From contig NC_079885.1 in NCBI RefSeq assembly GCF_029227915.1, forward strand, positions 12,349,001-12,413,000: a DNA stretch of 64,000 nucleotides. The letters run 5' to 3'. Shown one piece after another: positions 34,467 to 44,949 of the stretch. The translations under genes were made by a program, and so were the position numbers. Each line of letters begins with the position of its first letter. Position 1 is the first letter of the stretch. The stretch comes from Hydractinia symbiolongicarpus. Its lineage: Eukaryota; Cnidaria; Hydrozoa; Anthoathecata; Hydractiniidae. The notes beneath the pieces are model-generated. The model did not search any database and had not been told where the DNA came from. It saw only the letters and a program-made list of their open reading frames with translations.

Positions 34467-34602
34467 CGAAATGGTCCTTGACGAATTCGATAAATGTAAG
34501 TGTGGACGGAGGTTCTTTAAAAACGACAAACTACTTTGCTGGTCCTGTTTTTACATACATATAACGTACAACGGTGGAATATGTCCTTGTAAAATTCCTT
34601 AG
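34450..34602 (+). CDS. Conserved 50-residue zinc-ribbon-like protein
   Basis: Frame 34450-34602 encodes 50 residues with paired cysteines: CKCGRR, then CWSC, then CPC, so a small zinc ribbon is likely. It is too short to stand out by length. A clear homologue with the same cysteine order (CKCGRK, CWRC, CNC) and the same neighbours is found at 48675-48836 in the second element. Conservation between diverged elements shows the ORF is a real gene. The role is unknown; nucleic-acid binding or transcription is plausible. It overlaps both neighbours slightly, in the compact style of DNA viruses and Polintons. Confidence 0.7.
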   Translation: MREQCDEMVLDEFDKCKCGRRFFKNDKLLCWSCFYIHITYNGGICPCKIP

Positions 34603-35023
34603 TTGGAGTCCAATTTTCATAAATAAAAGGGTGTTTAAATTTTGTAATGACTCCGTAGAGACAAGTGATTTTTGCAGCGAACCAACAGTACTTGATATTG
34701 ATGATGTTCAAATTGAGAACATTGTACTCAGCGATCCCATCCAAGCTAATAAGGGTAAGGATGCTAGATTCGTTATCGGTTATAAACATGGTAGCAAGAT
34801 ATCGTCGTTGCTAATCATAACACCTAGGGGCCTATATAGCAATGGTGCATCCAGATACGATGATGGATCCTCCCTTACCATGCCATTTAATGTTGGTGAT
34901 CATTCTGAATGGTTGGAAAAATATAAGTGTATCCTGGCCAGGATACAGCAATTGTATGGTAGTGAGTTCACGACCTCATCAGTGAAGAATCGTAGATACC
35001 TGAACACAAAAATAAAAGAATAA
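34574..35023 (+). CDS. Conserved Polinton-like element protein of unknown function
   Basis: 149 residues, intact. The middle has IENIVLSDPIQANKGKDARF and GYKHGSKISSLLIITPRGLY. A homologue with IENLVVSDSTTANKGKDERF lies at 48232-48636 in the second element, again next to the zinc-ribbon gene, so it is a core gene of this element group. The pattern (a short acidic lead, a Lys/Gly turn, then beta-rich 'LLIxTPxxxYS') is reminiscent of single-stranded DNA-binding proteins of large DNA viruses, which is inference only. The ORF start may lie later, because the homologue aligns from about residue 20. Confidence 0.65.
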   Translation: MEYVLVKFLSWSPIFINKRVFKFCNDSVETSDFCSEPTVLDIDDVQIENIVLSDPIQANKGKDARFVIGYKHGSKISSLLIITPRGLYSNGASRYDDGSSLTMPFNVGDHSEWLEKYKCILARIQQLYGSEFTTSSVKNRRYLNTKIKE

Positions 35024-35243
35024 GAGGGTAAAATAAACACGTATTTCTACGATCTTCCAGTACCCATACGACAGCCATGTGAATGTATTTGCATACTTAA
35101 ATTATCTAGCATTTATCGGTAGAATTCTAAGCATTTCATCCTGGTTCTTCTGGAGGAATGCAAGTACAGGCCAGTGAAACTTTCCAGGACCAGACACCTT
35201 ATCGATTCATATGATGATATCCATCTATAATATATAAAGATAC

Positions 35244-35498
35244 GGATGGAGGAACCATTCGTCTTGAATTGAAAAAAGAAGCGAAGAAGCTTGGGATTCG
35301 CGGTTACTCAACCCTCAAGAGGGCTGATATTCTCGCTGCTATTCATAAGGTAAAATATATAGATACTGCAATGCAGACCGACGGGCCTTATTGGATAAAT
35401 TTATCAAAGGCCTCGAGGCAAAACAAACGCGAACCATTATATATGATGGTGATTTTATGATTGATGCCAGTACCGGTGAAGTGGTTGGTATTGTTTAA
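35244..35498 (+). pseudogene. SAP/Rho-N-like small DNA-binding protein, frameshifted
   Basis: The central frame shows KKEAKKLGIRGYSTLKRADI LAAIHK, a helix-extended-helix of the SAP/Rho N-terminal kind, which binds nucleic acid. The likely ATG (35244) is in another frame and runs into a stop after eight codons. The C-terminal end (DGDFMIDASTGEVVGIV, then TAA at 35496) is in yet another frame. So at least two single-base shifts break a protein of about 85 residues. Confidence 0.5.
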
Positions 35499-35542
35499 TG
35501 TTTTGTACAAAACATTAGATTATGAATATTCTGGCGGCTCGT

Positions 35543-36187
35543 CTAGGTAGCGCTTACATATTGCACAGACTGTAGTTTTTTCAACAACTCGAGTTTACCC
35601 TCTTCTCTGCTTTTTGGTACTAATTGCTGCCTTTCTTGTTCATTAATCGTCTCAACGATTTTCTTAGTGCGTTGTCGGATCTGTTCCTTCAATAGGAGAT
35701 ATTTTTGTTTTTCTTGCATAATAAGGATAAACTTATAGTCACTAATCACACCGTTCTGGATAGCTTTTGATATCAAATCAACGATGGAGTTCAGCTTAGT
35801 ATCCGCTAATAATCTTATACTATCATGCTTTTTGCATTTGTAATTCAGCTTTTTACCACCTTGTTTTAAGGCAGTCTGCCCCAATCCAACGGCGATGGCG
35901 AAGCCGCCCATTGTCACTGCTAGGGGAACTCCGATTCCCGATAACATACTCACAATACCAAAACCGCTCGTGATCACGCTTATGGCGAGTAATCCATGGT
36001 CCATACAATGGATCCAGGTACCATGCATCCCAAATTTTTTTGCGAGCTTTTCGCGCTGCTTTACCTCATTTCGTAGAAATTGTTCTATTTCTTCGATCTT
36101 CTTAAGCCTGTATACATGCCCCTCATTTTCCTGATCTGGAGCACTCAGTGGTAATGAAGGATATAGCTTCATAACATCATCATTCAT
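35543..36187 (-). CDS. Coiled-coil membrane-associated protein of the Polinton-like element
   Basis: 214 residues, intact. Residues about 25-60 are a charged helix (EIEQFLRNEVKQREKLAKKF). Two Gly-rich hydrophobic segments follow (about 68-112: LLAISVITSGFGIVSMLSGI and MGGFAIAVGLGQTAL). Then comes a long charged coiled coil (about 130-205). The stop codon of the upstream gene (36188) abuts its start codon. The layout suggests a membrane-active or structural virion-type protein, but I cannot assign a function. No counterpart is kept in the second element. Confidence 0.65.
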   Translation of the reverse strand: MNDDVMKLYPSLPLSAPDQENEGHVYRLKKIEEIEQFLRNEVKQREKLAKKFGMHGTWIHCMDHGLLAISVITSGFGIVSMLSGIGVPLAVTMGGFAIAVGLGQTALKQGGKKLNYKCKKHDSIRLLADTKLNSIVDLISKAIQNGVISDYKFILIMQEKQKYLLLKEQIRQRTKKIVETINEQERQQLVPKSREEGKLELLKKLQSVQYVSAT

Positions 36188-36852
36188 TTATTCTATAAGG
36201 ATTTGCATTGTTAGCCCCACGAACGAAACGTTCTTATCGTGGTGATACTCGTCCGTCAGCATGAACTCCAGCCTGTCTGTTGAACCTTTCAAAGGGAGGT
36301 ATACAGGGTTATCGAAACTCCACGTGAGCATATCTTTCCATGCGTTTATCTCTTTGGAAGGAAGCATGCTAAGAATCTTGGATTTTTTTTCGTTAAGCAG
36401 GCAGTCATCCTCGTCCAATTGAGGGCAAACAAGTCGTAACCTATGGTATACGTCAGTCCTATAGAATGAATCATAATCGCCTTTCGTATAGTACTTTTTA
36501 CTGGGATCGTAGGGTAGACCCAAGACCTCTTGCAGTTGTCGATAAATCACCACCCGTCATTGACACGGAGCCTACAGAGTCCATTTTTTAGGACATATAG
36601 CTTAATCTTGTCCTCTGCCTGACTGTTGACGATACTCGCTAAATCCTCGATCTTGTACAACCCATTCATTATTTCATTTCGAGTAACTCTTTGATCAGGC
36701 CCTACCTTGCGGATGGTAAACTCGTTGTTACTGTAGAAGTTCAACCACGTAGGTCGAATGCTGATTTTTTTTAAAACGATCCTGGTATCCTCGCTCAGGT
36801 ATTCTTTAAAAATTGTAGGCTTGTCAATATTTGTTACGTACAGTTGCTTCAT
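36188..36852 (-). pseudogene. Candidate structural protein (jelly-roll/penton-like?), frameshifted
   Basis: Two minus-strand frames (36547-36852 and 36188-36553) overlap by a few bases and read as one protein of about 220 residues broken near 36550. The C-terminus (PVYLPLKGSTDRLEF ... VSFVGLTMQI) is beta-rich. It looks like the end of small jelly-roll capsid proteins seen in Polinton-type elements. That is a by-eye impression, so the function is only a suggestion. Confidence 0.4.
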
Positions 36853-36867
36853 CTTTCTTTAAGAAAA

Positions 36868-37896
36868 CAATGAATATTTACTCGTATAACCCACGGGCAA
36901 AGTATACCCCAAACCATGGCAGGTATTTGAACAACTTAAAAGCATTGATCTCATTGTGCAGGATATAGTAATAGACGCGAAGGGCTCGTCATTTAAAGTA
37001 AAATTTCCTGATATTTTCGTATTCTACGTGTTCCATAGTAACCCTCCGGTTGATGAATGGAAACATCACCCCTTCAACCTTTGGTCAACGAAGCTAAATT
37101 TCGCTGTATTTTGTGCAACATCAGGTTATGGGATATCAATGCAACACCTAAGGTCTCCATTACCTTGTGCGTGCCGTGTATCGGTTCCATGTGTATTTTC
37201 AATCAGGAAGATTCTATAGGAGCTGGAGGTACCGTTGCCTGGCTCCTCCCGATTTAATTCCACGAACAATCCGTTCAATATGGAAAAATTCAGGCAACTG
37301 GCACGTGAATTTGGAGTATCTCCAAATGAACACGATTGGAAAAATGAGACAATATTTAGCTCCTGGCAAGCTACTCGCAAAGACTTCCTCGGTGCAGGAC
37401 CTAGTTACTTCGATGAAAATTCGTGGTCGAGGTGATAATCGAGAAATCAGAGGGTTTAACTCGCATTGGTATAGAAAAGTTATCCCAAAGCGTTAGATAT
37501 TACGCTTACCTCATACTCGAGAGCCAAGCGAGCGCTCGGTCCAACATCATTAGGCATGATAGCTCCGCGATCGATGCCCGACGGTTATACCTGACGACAT
37601 TCGAGGATATTGTCAAAAGGCCCAGCAACACAGGTACGGAGATCGGTGAGTTTGAGAACGTCCTTAAGTATGCGAGGTCGAAGGTAGATCATAGTGTTGC
37701 TCACTCGGTTTACATGATCCCTAGTGATATGAGCCTACATATCGGGAACATTGCGAACTTCACGAATAAGATATTAATCAGTCAGGACCATTTCAAGATT
37801 GGTGTTAATCCGACTATCAACGCTCCGCATGCTGTTACAAAGCCCATTCCAAGGAAGCATCAACGCCAGCCTTCCCAGGCACATATATCAGGGTAG
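36868..37896 (+). pseudogene. Long broken ORF, possibly a capsid-type protein
   Basis: A plus-strand coding stretch scattered over several frames: an early frame with KFPDIFVFYVFHSN, a middle frame with NPFNMEKFRQLAREFGVS at about 37275, and a late open frame 37423-37896 with LSQSVRYYAYLILESQASA. Position, size (about 340 codons in total) and composition would suit a virion protein. No diagnostic motif was recognised. At least three frameshifts or stops break it. It is not reconstructed here. Confidence 0.4.
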
Positions 37897-38055
37897 CATC
37901 CTCCAGCAGCCTCATCTAAGGCTGAGCTTCATGAGGAAACAAAGGCCACCGTTATAACTGCGGGGGTAGCATTGATAATTGCCATCATATAGCTAAAAAA
38001 ATAGATGTAATAGTTGTATGGTAAACCAAGTGGCTTACCAGAACGTTCACCGCTT

Positions 38056-38932
38056 TCATCGATTCTTATTTTTCCTGTTACCTACATAGGCCACAACGAT
38101 ACCTACAGCACCTGCGATGGCCAAATACAAGTGTTTTGCCACGAACTCCACGACTCTTGCAGCGACCCTAAAAAAGAATGATACGATACTTCCGGGATGA
38201 TTCCGAGAAGAGCGGCGCCAGCAAGGTACTTCAGGAATTTTCCCAATCTGTCCAGCTGCCTCCTAACAAACCCTTTGCTACCACCACCTCCTCCAGCACT
38301 TCCTCCTGCTGGTGCACCACCACCCGTATTAGCGAGCACGATGGTGGATATTAATAAGTCCACAGCCGATACGATACTAGCAATCGTTATACCTTGTTCC
38401 CTAAACAAAATGTTCAGTTTATCCCTTAGCAATGTGTCGTCAACAGCGACCTTCATCAATGTATCTTTAATCGCTTTTAGCTGGCTATGGATACTTGATG
38501 TTAGTAAACCATGTGCTTCATTGGCAGCCTCCCTCTGATCATGTATTCTCTCCAGATCCCCCTGTGCTTTGGTAATATCCTTATCCCAGATGTCTAGCTG
38601 TTCCCTGGATACTCCAAGTGTTGCCTTCTTCGCCTCCAGCTTCTTCTATTGGCCTCTGCCTTGGCGTATTCTGTATCATACAGCATCATTTTACTTTTCA
38701 AATTCTTCAAATTACCGCGGAGAGTTTGAAGTTCGCAATTTAACCCCTTTCTTTCTCGTTCATCGAAGGCCTCGCTAAAGGAAGTATCCTCCACCAGGCT
38801 CCTTGTTTTAGCGAGTACGTTTTCGAGGAGTGGGAGCATCTCTATATCATCCGTGCTATTATCGATGCTGTCAAGGTCAATTAGTAGTTTTTGGGCCATC
38901 TTCCTACTACCATTGTTGGGTGGTGTATTCAT
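38056..38932 (-). pseudogene. Gly-rich, coiled-coil transmembrane protein, broken
   Basis: Minus-strand frames 38594-38932 and 38103-38459, and a C-terminal tail ending at the TGA at 38056-38058, form one protein of about 290 residues with at least two frameshifts (near 38640 and 38180). It has an acidic N-terminus, a coiled coil, then LFREQGITIASIVSAVDLLI, a GGGAPAGGSAGGGGG linker, and a C-terminal hydrophobic segment (LAIAGAVGIVVAYVG) followed by basic residues. Comparable proteins are frequent in cnidarian genomes, but the role is unknown. Confidence 0.5.
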
Positions 38933-39210
38933 CGAACCACATGGCTCGCAACCTGCCCGCACCCAAGGCTCTCTTTATCGCTCCAACTGCCCTAAACTCA
39001 CCATCTCCCTTCGTTAATTCTATCCAGCAATTCTATCGGCACAAAACTACGACATTGTTGAAATACTCATTCTCTAGGAGATCTAGGACTTTTTGAGTTT
39101 TACCGCACGAGGTAAGTTCTGTGAATATCGCTTTGTGCGGCTGTAGTATAATATCCAAGGTCATTTATTCTTCATGTATACTCACGGGTATACACGAAAC
39201 TTGTGGTTGC

Positions 39211-39462
39211 TTACTTAGGTTTTGGAACGATGGAAGCGGGTAGCCATCCCTTGCTTACGGTCATTTCACGTGACCCTCGCCCCACGGTGAAATACGCAAT
39301 CATTTTCATCACGTCATTCGTGTCGAGTTTTGTGCTGGGGCTTGAGTTCCCAAGGAACCTCTTACCAACCATGGCATATCCAAATGTGAATCCGAGGTCT
39401 ACGACACTTTCGTAAACCATGTCTATAATCTCCTTCTGTTGAGAGGTAACATTCGAACTCAT
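39211..39462 (-). CDS. Small ORF of the Polinton-like element, unknown
   Basis: 83 residues, intact: a helical N-terminus, a central VDLGFTFGYAMVGKRFLG and a Lys/Pro-rich end. It lies in the minus-strand gene row between two other small ORFs. No family was recognised and no homologue remains in the second element. Confidence 0.4.
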   Translation of the reverse strand: MSSNVTSQQKEIIDMVYESVVDLGFTFGYAMVGKRFLGNSSPSTKLDTNDVMKMIAYFTVGRGSREMTVSKGWLPASIVPKPK

Positions 39463-39532
39463 GTTTATTATAGGCCTATCTCATACGAAAAATGTCAATC
39501 TCTGCCTTAGGCTCCTGCCTAACGCTTGGTTG

Positions 39533-39762
39533 CTAAGCCGCTGGTGCAGGCTGCTGGGTACTCGCGGGTCTCTCACGGAAAAAATAGTAGGCACCTCCCA
39601 CACAAGCGATTGCGAGTAGGCTTCCACCAATGTATACGCCTGAGTGTACAGAACTGGTTTTGACTGGAGTAACAACTACACCCTTTTGTTGCCTTAGTTC
39701 CTCCCAAGATGCTTCTCTGGCTTTGTTATTACCCTCTCTTCTTGTGATTGTTCAGTGCTCAT
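39533..39762 (-). pseudogene. Small single-pass membrane protein, frameshifted
   Basis: It starts MSTEQSQEE (39762) and, after a one-base shift near 39740, continues with REASWEELRQQKG, a hydrophobic segment (GGSLLAIACVGGAYYFF), then RER and a Pro/Ala/Gln-rich tail ending at the TAG at 39533-39535. Total about 75 residues. The layout is typical of small virion or membrane proteins. The function is unknown. Confidence 0.45.
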
Positions 39763-40016
39763 TTCTTATAACCACCAAGGTACCTTAATTTATTAATCTG
39801 TGAAACCACGATCAAATCATGTGCCTGTGGTGGAAATCGGTCTTCTGCCGGTGTTAGAATTTTCACAAGAGGTATTACATTGGAAACAGCATATATTAAG
39901 ATCCAATCCGTATACGGCGCCTTTAGTCTGTTTTTATTTTTTGAATCTACTATCCTACTCCATTTGTCAAAGAATTCACGATTGCCCATGCATATCTTTG
40001 ATAGAGTATTCCCCAT
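39759..40016 (-). CDS. Small ORF with N-myristoylation-like start
   Basis: 85 residues starting MGNTLSKIC, a possible N-myristoylation and palmitoylation signal. The rest is mixed, with LIYAVSNVIPLVKIL as a hydrophobic stretch. It overlaps the gene upstream (39976-40512) by 41 bp and the one downstream by 4 bp, consistent with compact element coding. The function is unknown. Confidence 0.45.
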   Translation of the reverse strand: MGNTLSKICMGNREFFDKWSRIVDSKNKNRLKAPYTDWILIYAVSNVIPLVKILTPAEDRFPPQAHDLIVVSQINKLRYLGGYKK

Positions 40017-40512
40017 TGTTTTCTTGTTCTACATCAACATTATTTTCATTCATTTTGGACGCGGGTAGTTGACAGTGGTTAAATGTATGGGCAGCTATCA
40101 ACAGAGGTGCGAGGAACTTACCAAAGGCTGTATAAACGAGAATACCCAAGTCAGCCATACTATATCGGATTATGGGGTCATTTTCAATATCTTTCCTCAA
40201 ACTTTCAGGGCTATCGAGAGTTACCACGTTGCCGATGGCTTTGGTATACATATTAATGGCATGGGTACTGAGCGCCAAGGCAGTCTTCTCTCCTTTCTCA
40301 TGGAGATCGCGTTTAACTACCTCGGCGTGTATTTTCTCGACAACCTCAGGTGATGCTTTGTCCAGGAAAGCCTCAGTACATTTTTTCGGTAAAGGATGGG
40401 GCTTTGACTTACGAGTATCTTTGAGAGCTTGATATTTGTCTATAGGTTTTTGATCAAGCGCTTCTGCTGGGGTATCGACAACATCATCAAATATCTCTGC
40501 CAATAAAGACAT
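39976..40512 (-). CDS. Conserved Polinton-like element protein of unknown function
   Basis: 178 residues from the ATG at 40512 (MSLLAEIFDDVVDTP). Upstream in-frame codons exist, but the homologue at 47615-48135 in the second element aligns from this Met. Conserved blocks are VVDTPA, LPKKCTEAF, SxALSxHxxN, SLRKDIENDPII and FGKFLAPLL. The C-terminal third has a hydrophobic segment (FLAPLLIAAHTF), so it may be membrane-associated. It neighbours the polymerase in both elements. The function is unknown. Confidence 0.65.
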   Translation of the reverse strand: MSLLAEIFDDVVDTPAEALDQKPIDKYQALKDTRKSKPHPLPKKCTEAFLDKASPEVVEKIHAEVVKRDLHEKGEKTALALSTHAINMYTKAIGNVVTLDSPESLRKDIENDPIIRYSMADLGILVYTAFGKFLAPLLIAAHTFNHCQLPASKMNENNVDVEQENNGEYSIKDMHGQS

Positions 40513-40644
40513 CTTATTTATTAAACGTTGATATTTCAAATAACCGAGAATGATCAATTGTATTGGAGCAATATAGCGATTAATAGCAATGCCTCCATTT
40601 TTTATTTGCAGCTTTGTGTATAAAGGTGGTGCCTCACAACACCT

Positions 40645-40850
40645 TTACTGCTTATTAGTGCGCATAGGTTGTAATACTTCTATCCCAGGCCTTGTTATAT
40701 GTGATATGTCCCGCGCTACAACAGCAGCAGCCTGTGCCGCGGGGTTTTTTTATTTCTGCACTTTCGGGGTTAGATGGTTCAACCCATACCCAGCGCCCTG
40801 GGTGATCACAGTTATATGTACAAAAGGATCGCTCGCAATCTTCTTTTCAA
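40645..40850 (-). pseudogene. Small broken ORF next to the polymerase
   Basis: Minus-strand text CLEKKIASDPFVHITVITQG ... VQK, then an in-frame TAA and NPAAQAAAVVARDISHITR to a stop at 40645-40647. About 65 residues with no clear start. It could be a short gene with one premature stop, or chance coding. Confidence 0.25.
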
Positions 40851-40903
40851 GGCATTTTTTGTTATAAAACTTTAATGGCCGATAACAAAATATTGGACGC
40901 GAA

Positions 40904-43900
40904 CTACTCTAGGGGTTTTGTATGTATACGATCCTCGATCACTATCCTCTTATCGTAAAACGCTGATAGACCCAGTTTATTTTGGTGATATGTGACCATA
41001 CTCTTTTTATAAATCCGGAATCCTACATTTTTTGCAGTATCCAGCTTTCCATTTAATGCTCCCATATATGTCGACCATGTTATCTCATTCTGTCTTTTGG
41101 ACATTCCTTTACACGAGAATTTCGTGCCATTTTTACCTTCGACGAAATAGCACTTGGCTGTCAGCGCTATCATTCTGGATCCGATGAATTCTTCTTTGAA
41201 CAACCCTCCGGTGCGACTCCAATGCTTGTCGATAACGAGCCAGTTTTTAACATCCTCATCATACTGCTTGAGTAGTTCAGGACGAACGACCTCTCGCAGC
41301 TCTTCTCCAGAGATTGCAAAATACGCGGAGTCTGTATCCATGTAAATATACTTGTAATTTTGTCGATCTACGTACTTATCAAGGAAGTCGTAATAGAATT
41401 CAAGGATTCGTAATTTAGCCAATTGATAGACTAATATTCCGCACTGATACGCTCTATTAATGGAAACGCCTTGTTTACTCCGCCTTACTTCATATGCATC
41501 TCCGATTTCTTCCAAATCCTCCAAGTAAGGACTCCTCATTGCAGCATCCACTACCTTCTCATCTCGCGTAAATGTAGTATTCGCATGCCTCGCCAGGTCC
41601 TCGATCATCTTCCCGTAGAAGGAGTTCCCTTTCAATTTTGCAGTATCCCCCGCAATACGCTTATCGGGATCTGTATCTGCTTGACGCCGCGCATCCACGA
41701 TTTCCTCCGGGAACCATGCGAATGGTTTACCCATTGAGTACTTGAGTATTTGATAACAAGCTGTAATTTTTAAACCATGCTCCAGGTACCATTTCAGTAG
41801 GTCAGTACAAAGCAGAATCTTCTCAGCTTTCATCACTCCCAACAGCTTCCTAGTACCCGGGATACGTTTTCGCCCGGTCTTGGTCAAATAATCGTGCATA
41901 TGCTGAGGGATTTGGCTGTCAGGGATCTCTCTAACCACAAATAACGGTGACATCTCGCTGAATTTTTCGTACAACTCAGTAGGGACTTCAATATCAACTT
42001 GGGCAAACCCGAATAGCGATCCATCTAAAATGCTCCCCATTAGAACATCTAATTCTCCAGCAAGGTCTGACATTTTGATCAGCTTCTCGTTCCCACAAGG
42101 GAAGTCCTGCATCAAGGTGCTCGGGTAGAGCATATTGGCGTCATACCCCAGGATGGTCCTACAATTTTTCGGTTCGTTTTAAATATGCGATCTGATACCT
42201 GTAACATCCCTCTCGTGGTACCTGCGAAATACGATCGCGGGACCACCAACCGTGCCTATTTGCAGGAGCTCATACGCCTCGTTTTTTGCACAAGATTTAC
42301 AAGATTTTTGAATCTGCTTACAATCCTCACATCGAGCCTTTGCACAAAAGCTGTCACATTTGTGATTACACGGATCCCCAGGGGCATAAAGCTTTATATC
42401 CGGGTTCAGCCGCAAGGATTTGTTCAATACATACCGCATCGACACACCAGGAATACTAACTGCATCTTTCAAAATGTCAATCTCATCCTCGTAGTATGTA
42501 TTGCGGGTCTTTTCGACGGCCTCGATAAATGGTATTACATCAGCCATATTGTATTCACCCAACCAATCAAGCATCGTGACGCATCCCCTCTTAAAAAAAT
42601 CATCCTTGAACGTATGGTAATCTTCAAGTGAGAGTGTGTTTTTACCACTGAGTGTACTATAAAACGCCTCTTTTCATAACATGTTAGACATTCGTATGAA
42701 AACACTAATTTTTTGAGATTGCAATCCAGTGATTTGCATCATTTTTCATAGCTCAGGCCTGGAGCTAGAAAATTTTTTATATTTATGAATTTGAACATCG
42801 AGGTAGTGAGAAACATGTATTCATTATCCTTTTTAGCGACCTTGATATTAGCCTAACCCGCAAGCCGTTCGATAAAATACCGCTTTATCATGTTGATATC
42901 ATATTTACCGCTGTTAAAGCCTATCACCGTCACTTGATTTATCCATTCGTGCCAAGCATTTTGGGTTTGTTCCGGGAGCATATCGAAATCATCGGGCTTG
43001 GAATATATACGTTCGACTTCTTGAGCAATACGGATCTGACTCTGCTCCAATTGCTCAACGAATTTCCTCACCAATACCCTAGGGTCTTCGTTCATGATGA
43101 ATGTAGGATGTTCTTGTAGGCTATCGTGGATGGCAACACTTACTGGGATATGCTCTGATATATATATGTCAAATCAGACGTTTGCTGCTGTTTCGATGGT
43201 GCTAAGAGAGCCTCAAAATCAAAAACGATGAAGTGGGGGTATGGTCGAAATTCTTTCTTGAATAACCTCTTAACCTTTGGAGGGTTTTCACACTTCCATG
43301 TAGTAACCAGGTTGTAGCCTAAATTCCGAATGTGTTCCTCTTTGAATTTGGTACGATTGAAATTATTTTTATCGGCGTTGGTTTGCTGTGGTTGGCATGG
43401 GCATCCATGCCATTTGCAACCGTGGTATTCGTACACTGTCTTTGTCTGAGGATCATAACCGTCGATCTTGTATACTTCCTTATTACCGTCGCGTATCACA
43501 CGTTCTCCCCAATGCCCACAAAGAGCATGATGAATATGCCTACCTGTTTGATCTGACATAGCTTCAAGCCATTGGCATGCTGCGTAACTGAAACCGTTAT
43601 CGGGATAAAATACCCGCTCGGAGCTACTCTGCATCCGCTCGATTTTTTCACCTCTGCAAATGATCTTGGTTATAATACCTTCACATTCATTTTGTTTGTG
43701 TCGTGGAGGTTCTCCGATCTGTTGAATCTTTGTGTACAAACCTCGCATTCCCAATGCTGCGTTAGGACCTCCATCTTCTTGATATAAAAACAATGACCTT
43801 CCAACATACCAATATTAATCGTGTCTAGCCCCTTTTTGTACTGGCCTTGTCCATATACAAGTCGCCATGAGGCCTTATCGGTGTTTGTTTTTGGTTCAAA

Positions 43901-44580
43901 GACTCTTATGTTAATTTTGAATTTTTTGGCGATAACCCTCCAAATCCACGAGCCTCGTGGCACGTACCTCTTCCCTCTTTAATTTGGGTTCCTCGTAGTA
44001 TTCACGAGCTAATTTGAGGGCCTCTTGCGTAATATGTTTTTTCGCGTTGCTTTCGATACTCGCGGTAATAAACGGCCAAGCATCTCCAGAAACATAGGCT
44101 GTTCGTTATTTCATCTATCTTGTCAAAACTATAAATGCACCTCCTGACCCGCAACCAATCTGGCAAAGTTCCACATCCAAGTAGGGGTTCCCTCGTAGAA
44201 ATTATCTTGATCTGCACGTGCTTGAATATTATTTTACCTTCATATGCTCCTGGTGTTTCAATAGTTCTGTCTGGTGGTAAATAGGCCTTCACCCAAAATT
44301 CGGAATCTTCCAAATCAAGGCGTTTCATCTCACATTCATTGATGAAAGTCTCGATTTTAGCCATGCTTGAGAGTGACCTGGAGCTCTTGGTTTTGTGATA
44401 ATTTGCAACATCTGCACCGCCTCGGTAAATGTCGCAGCCAAATGAGTATATCACCTTCACACGCATGTCTAGATGAGGGGGGGGGGGGGGGGTGATTTTT
44501 CGCATGATAGCGTCCGTCAATGGCTTATTAATGTTATTATTAAACCGCCATGTCTTGATGCGGTTTCCCTCTTCAAACAT
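40904..44580 (-). pseudogene. Protein-primed family B DNA polymerase of the Polinton-like element
   Basis: About 1,200 codons in frames 44002-44580, 43670-43963, 43140-43793, 42853-43095, 42179-42574 and 40904-42133. Landmarks in order are a CxxC...H zinc-finger-like segment and GHCFYIKK, then exonuclease motif I (HFIVFDFEAL, at about 43220). Exonuclease motif II (GFNSGKYDINMIK) follows. A Cys-rich insert (CNHKCDSFCAKARCEDCKQ) comes next. The polymerase motifs are motif A (GYDANMLYPS), motif B (KLKGNSFYGKM) and motif C (YMDTDSAYF). The order and the TPR-type spacing identify a protein-primed PolB that copies linear element DNA. A stop codon (42177-42179 region) lies between the Cys-rich part and motif A, and further frameshifts occur upstream. 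A 20-base poly-G tract at about 44477 lies near the N-terminus. Confidence 0.93.
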
Positions 44581-44604
44581 TTCCGCGTTATCATCAAAAA
44601 TGTT

Positions 44605-44886
44605 CTAAATGTCCTCGATTACATCAGGGTTTGTGGCTTGTTTCGATTCTTTCCCGAACATATGCTTAAGATCGGATATTCCCTGATATTCCTTATCTAT
44701 GGTGACACGTTGAACCTCATCGTGGAGAGTTGGTGATCCTGAAAATTGATCCCTGGCCTTGTTGTAGTAGTAACTAACGGTATCCCGCACACTCCTTAAT
44801 TGCTTAGTGAGAGCTTCGCGAGTTGCCGCTACTGGTGCCGACACGGTATTATATATTTTACTGATTGCATTTTTGAACCAACTCAT
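44605..44886 (-). CDS. Small ORF between polymerase and right TIR
   Basis: 93 residues from the internal ATG at 44886 (MSWFKNAISKIYNTV). This start is preferred because genes in the second element begin with the similar MSWFQN. It is amphipathic and helical in character, with YYYNKARDQF. It is followed directly by the polymerase on the same strand. The function is unknown. Confidence 0.45.
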   Translation of the reverse strand: MSWFKNAISKIYNTVSAPVAATREALTKQLRSVRDTVSYYYNKARDQFSGSPTLHDEVQRVTIDKEYQGISDLKHMFGKESKQATNPDVIEDI

Positions 44887-44949
44887 TCCTTTATTATAGG
44901 GACATTTCATTTCCAACCAGCATTTTTTTTTGATTTGGTCAAGGATTGA

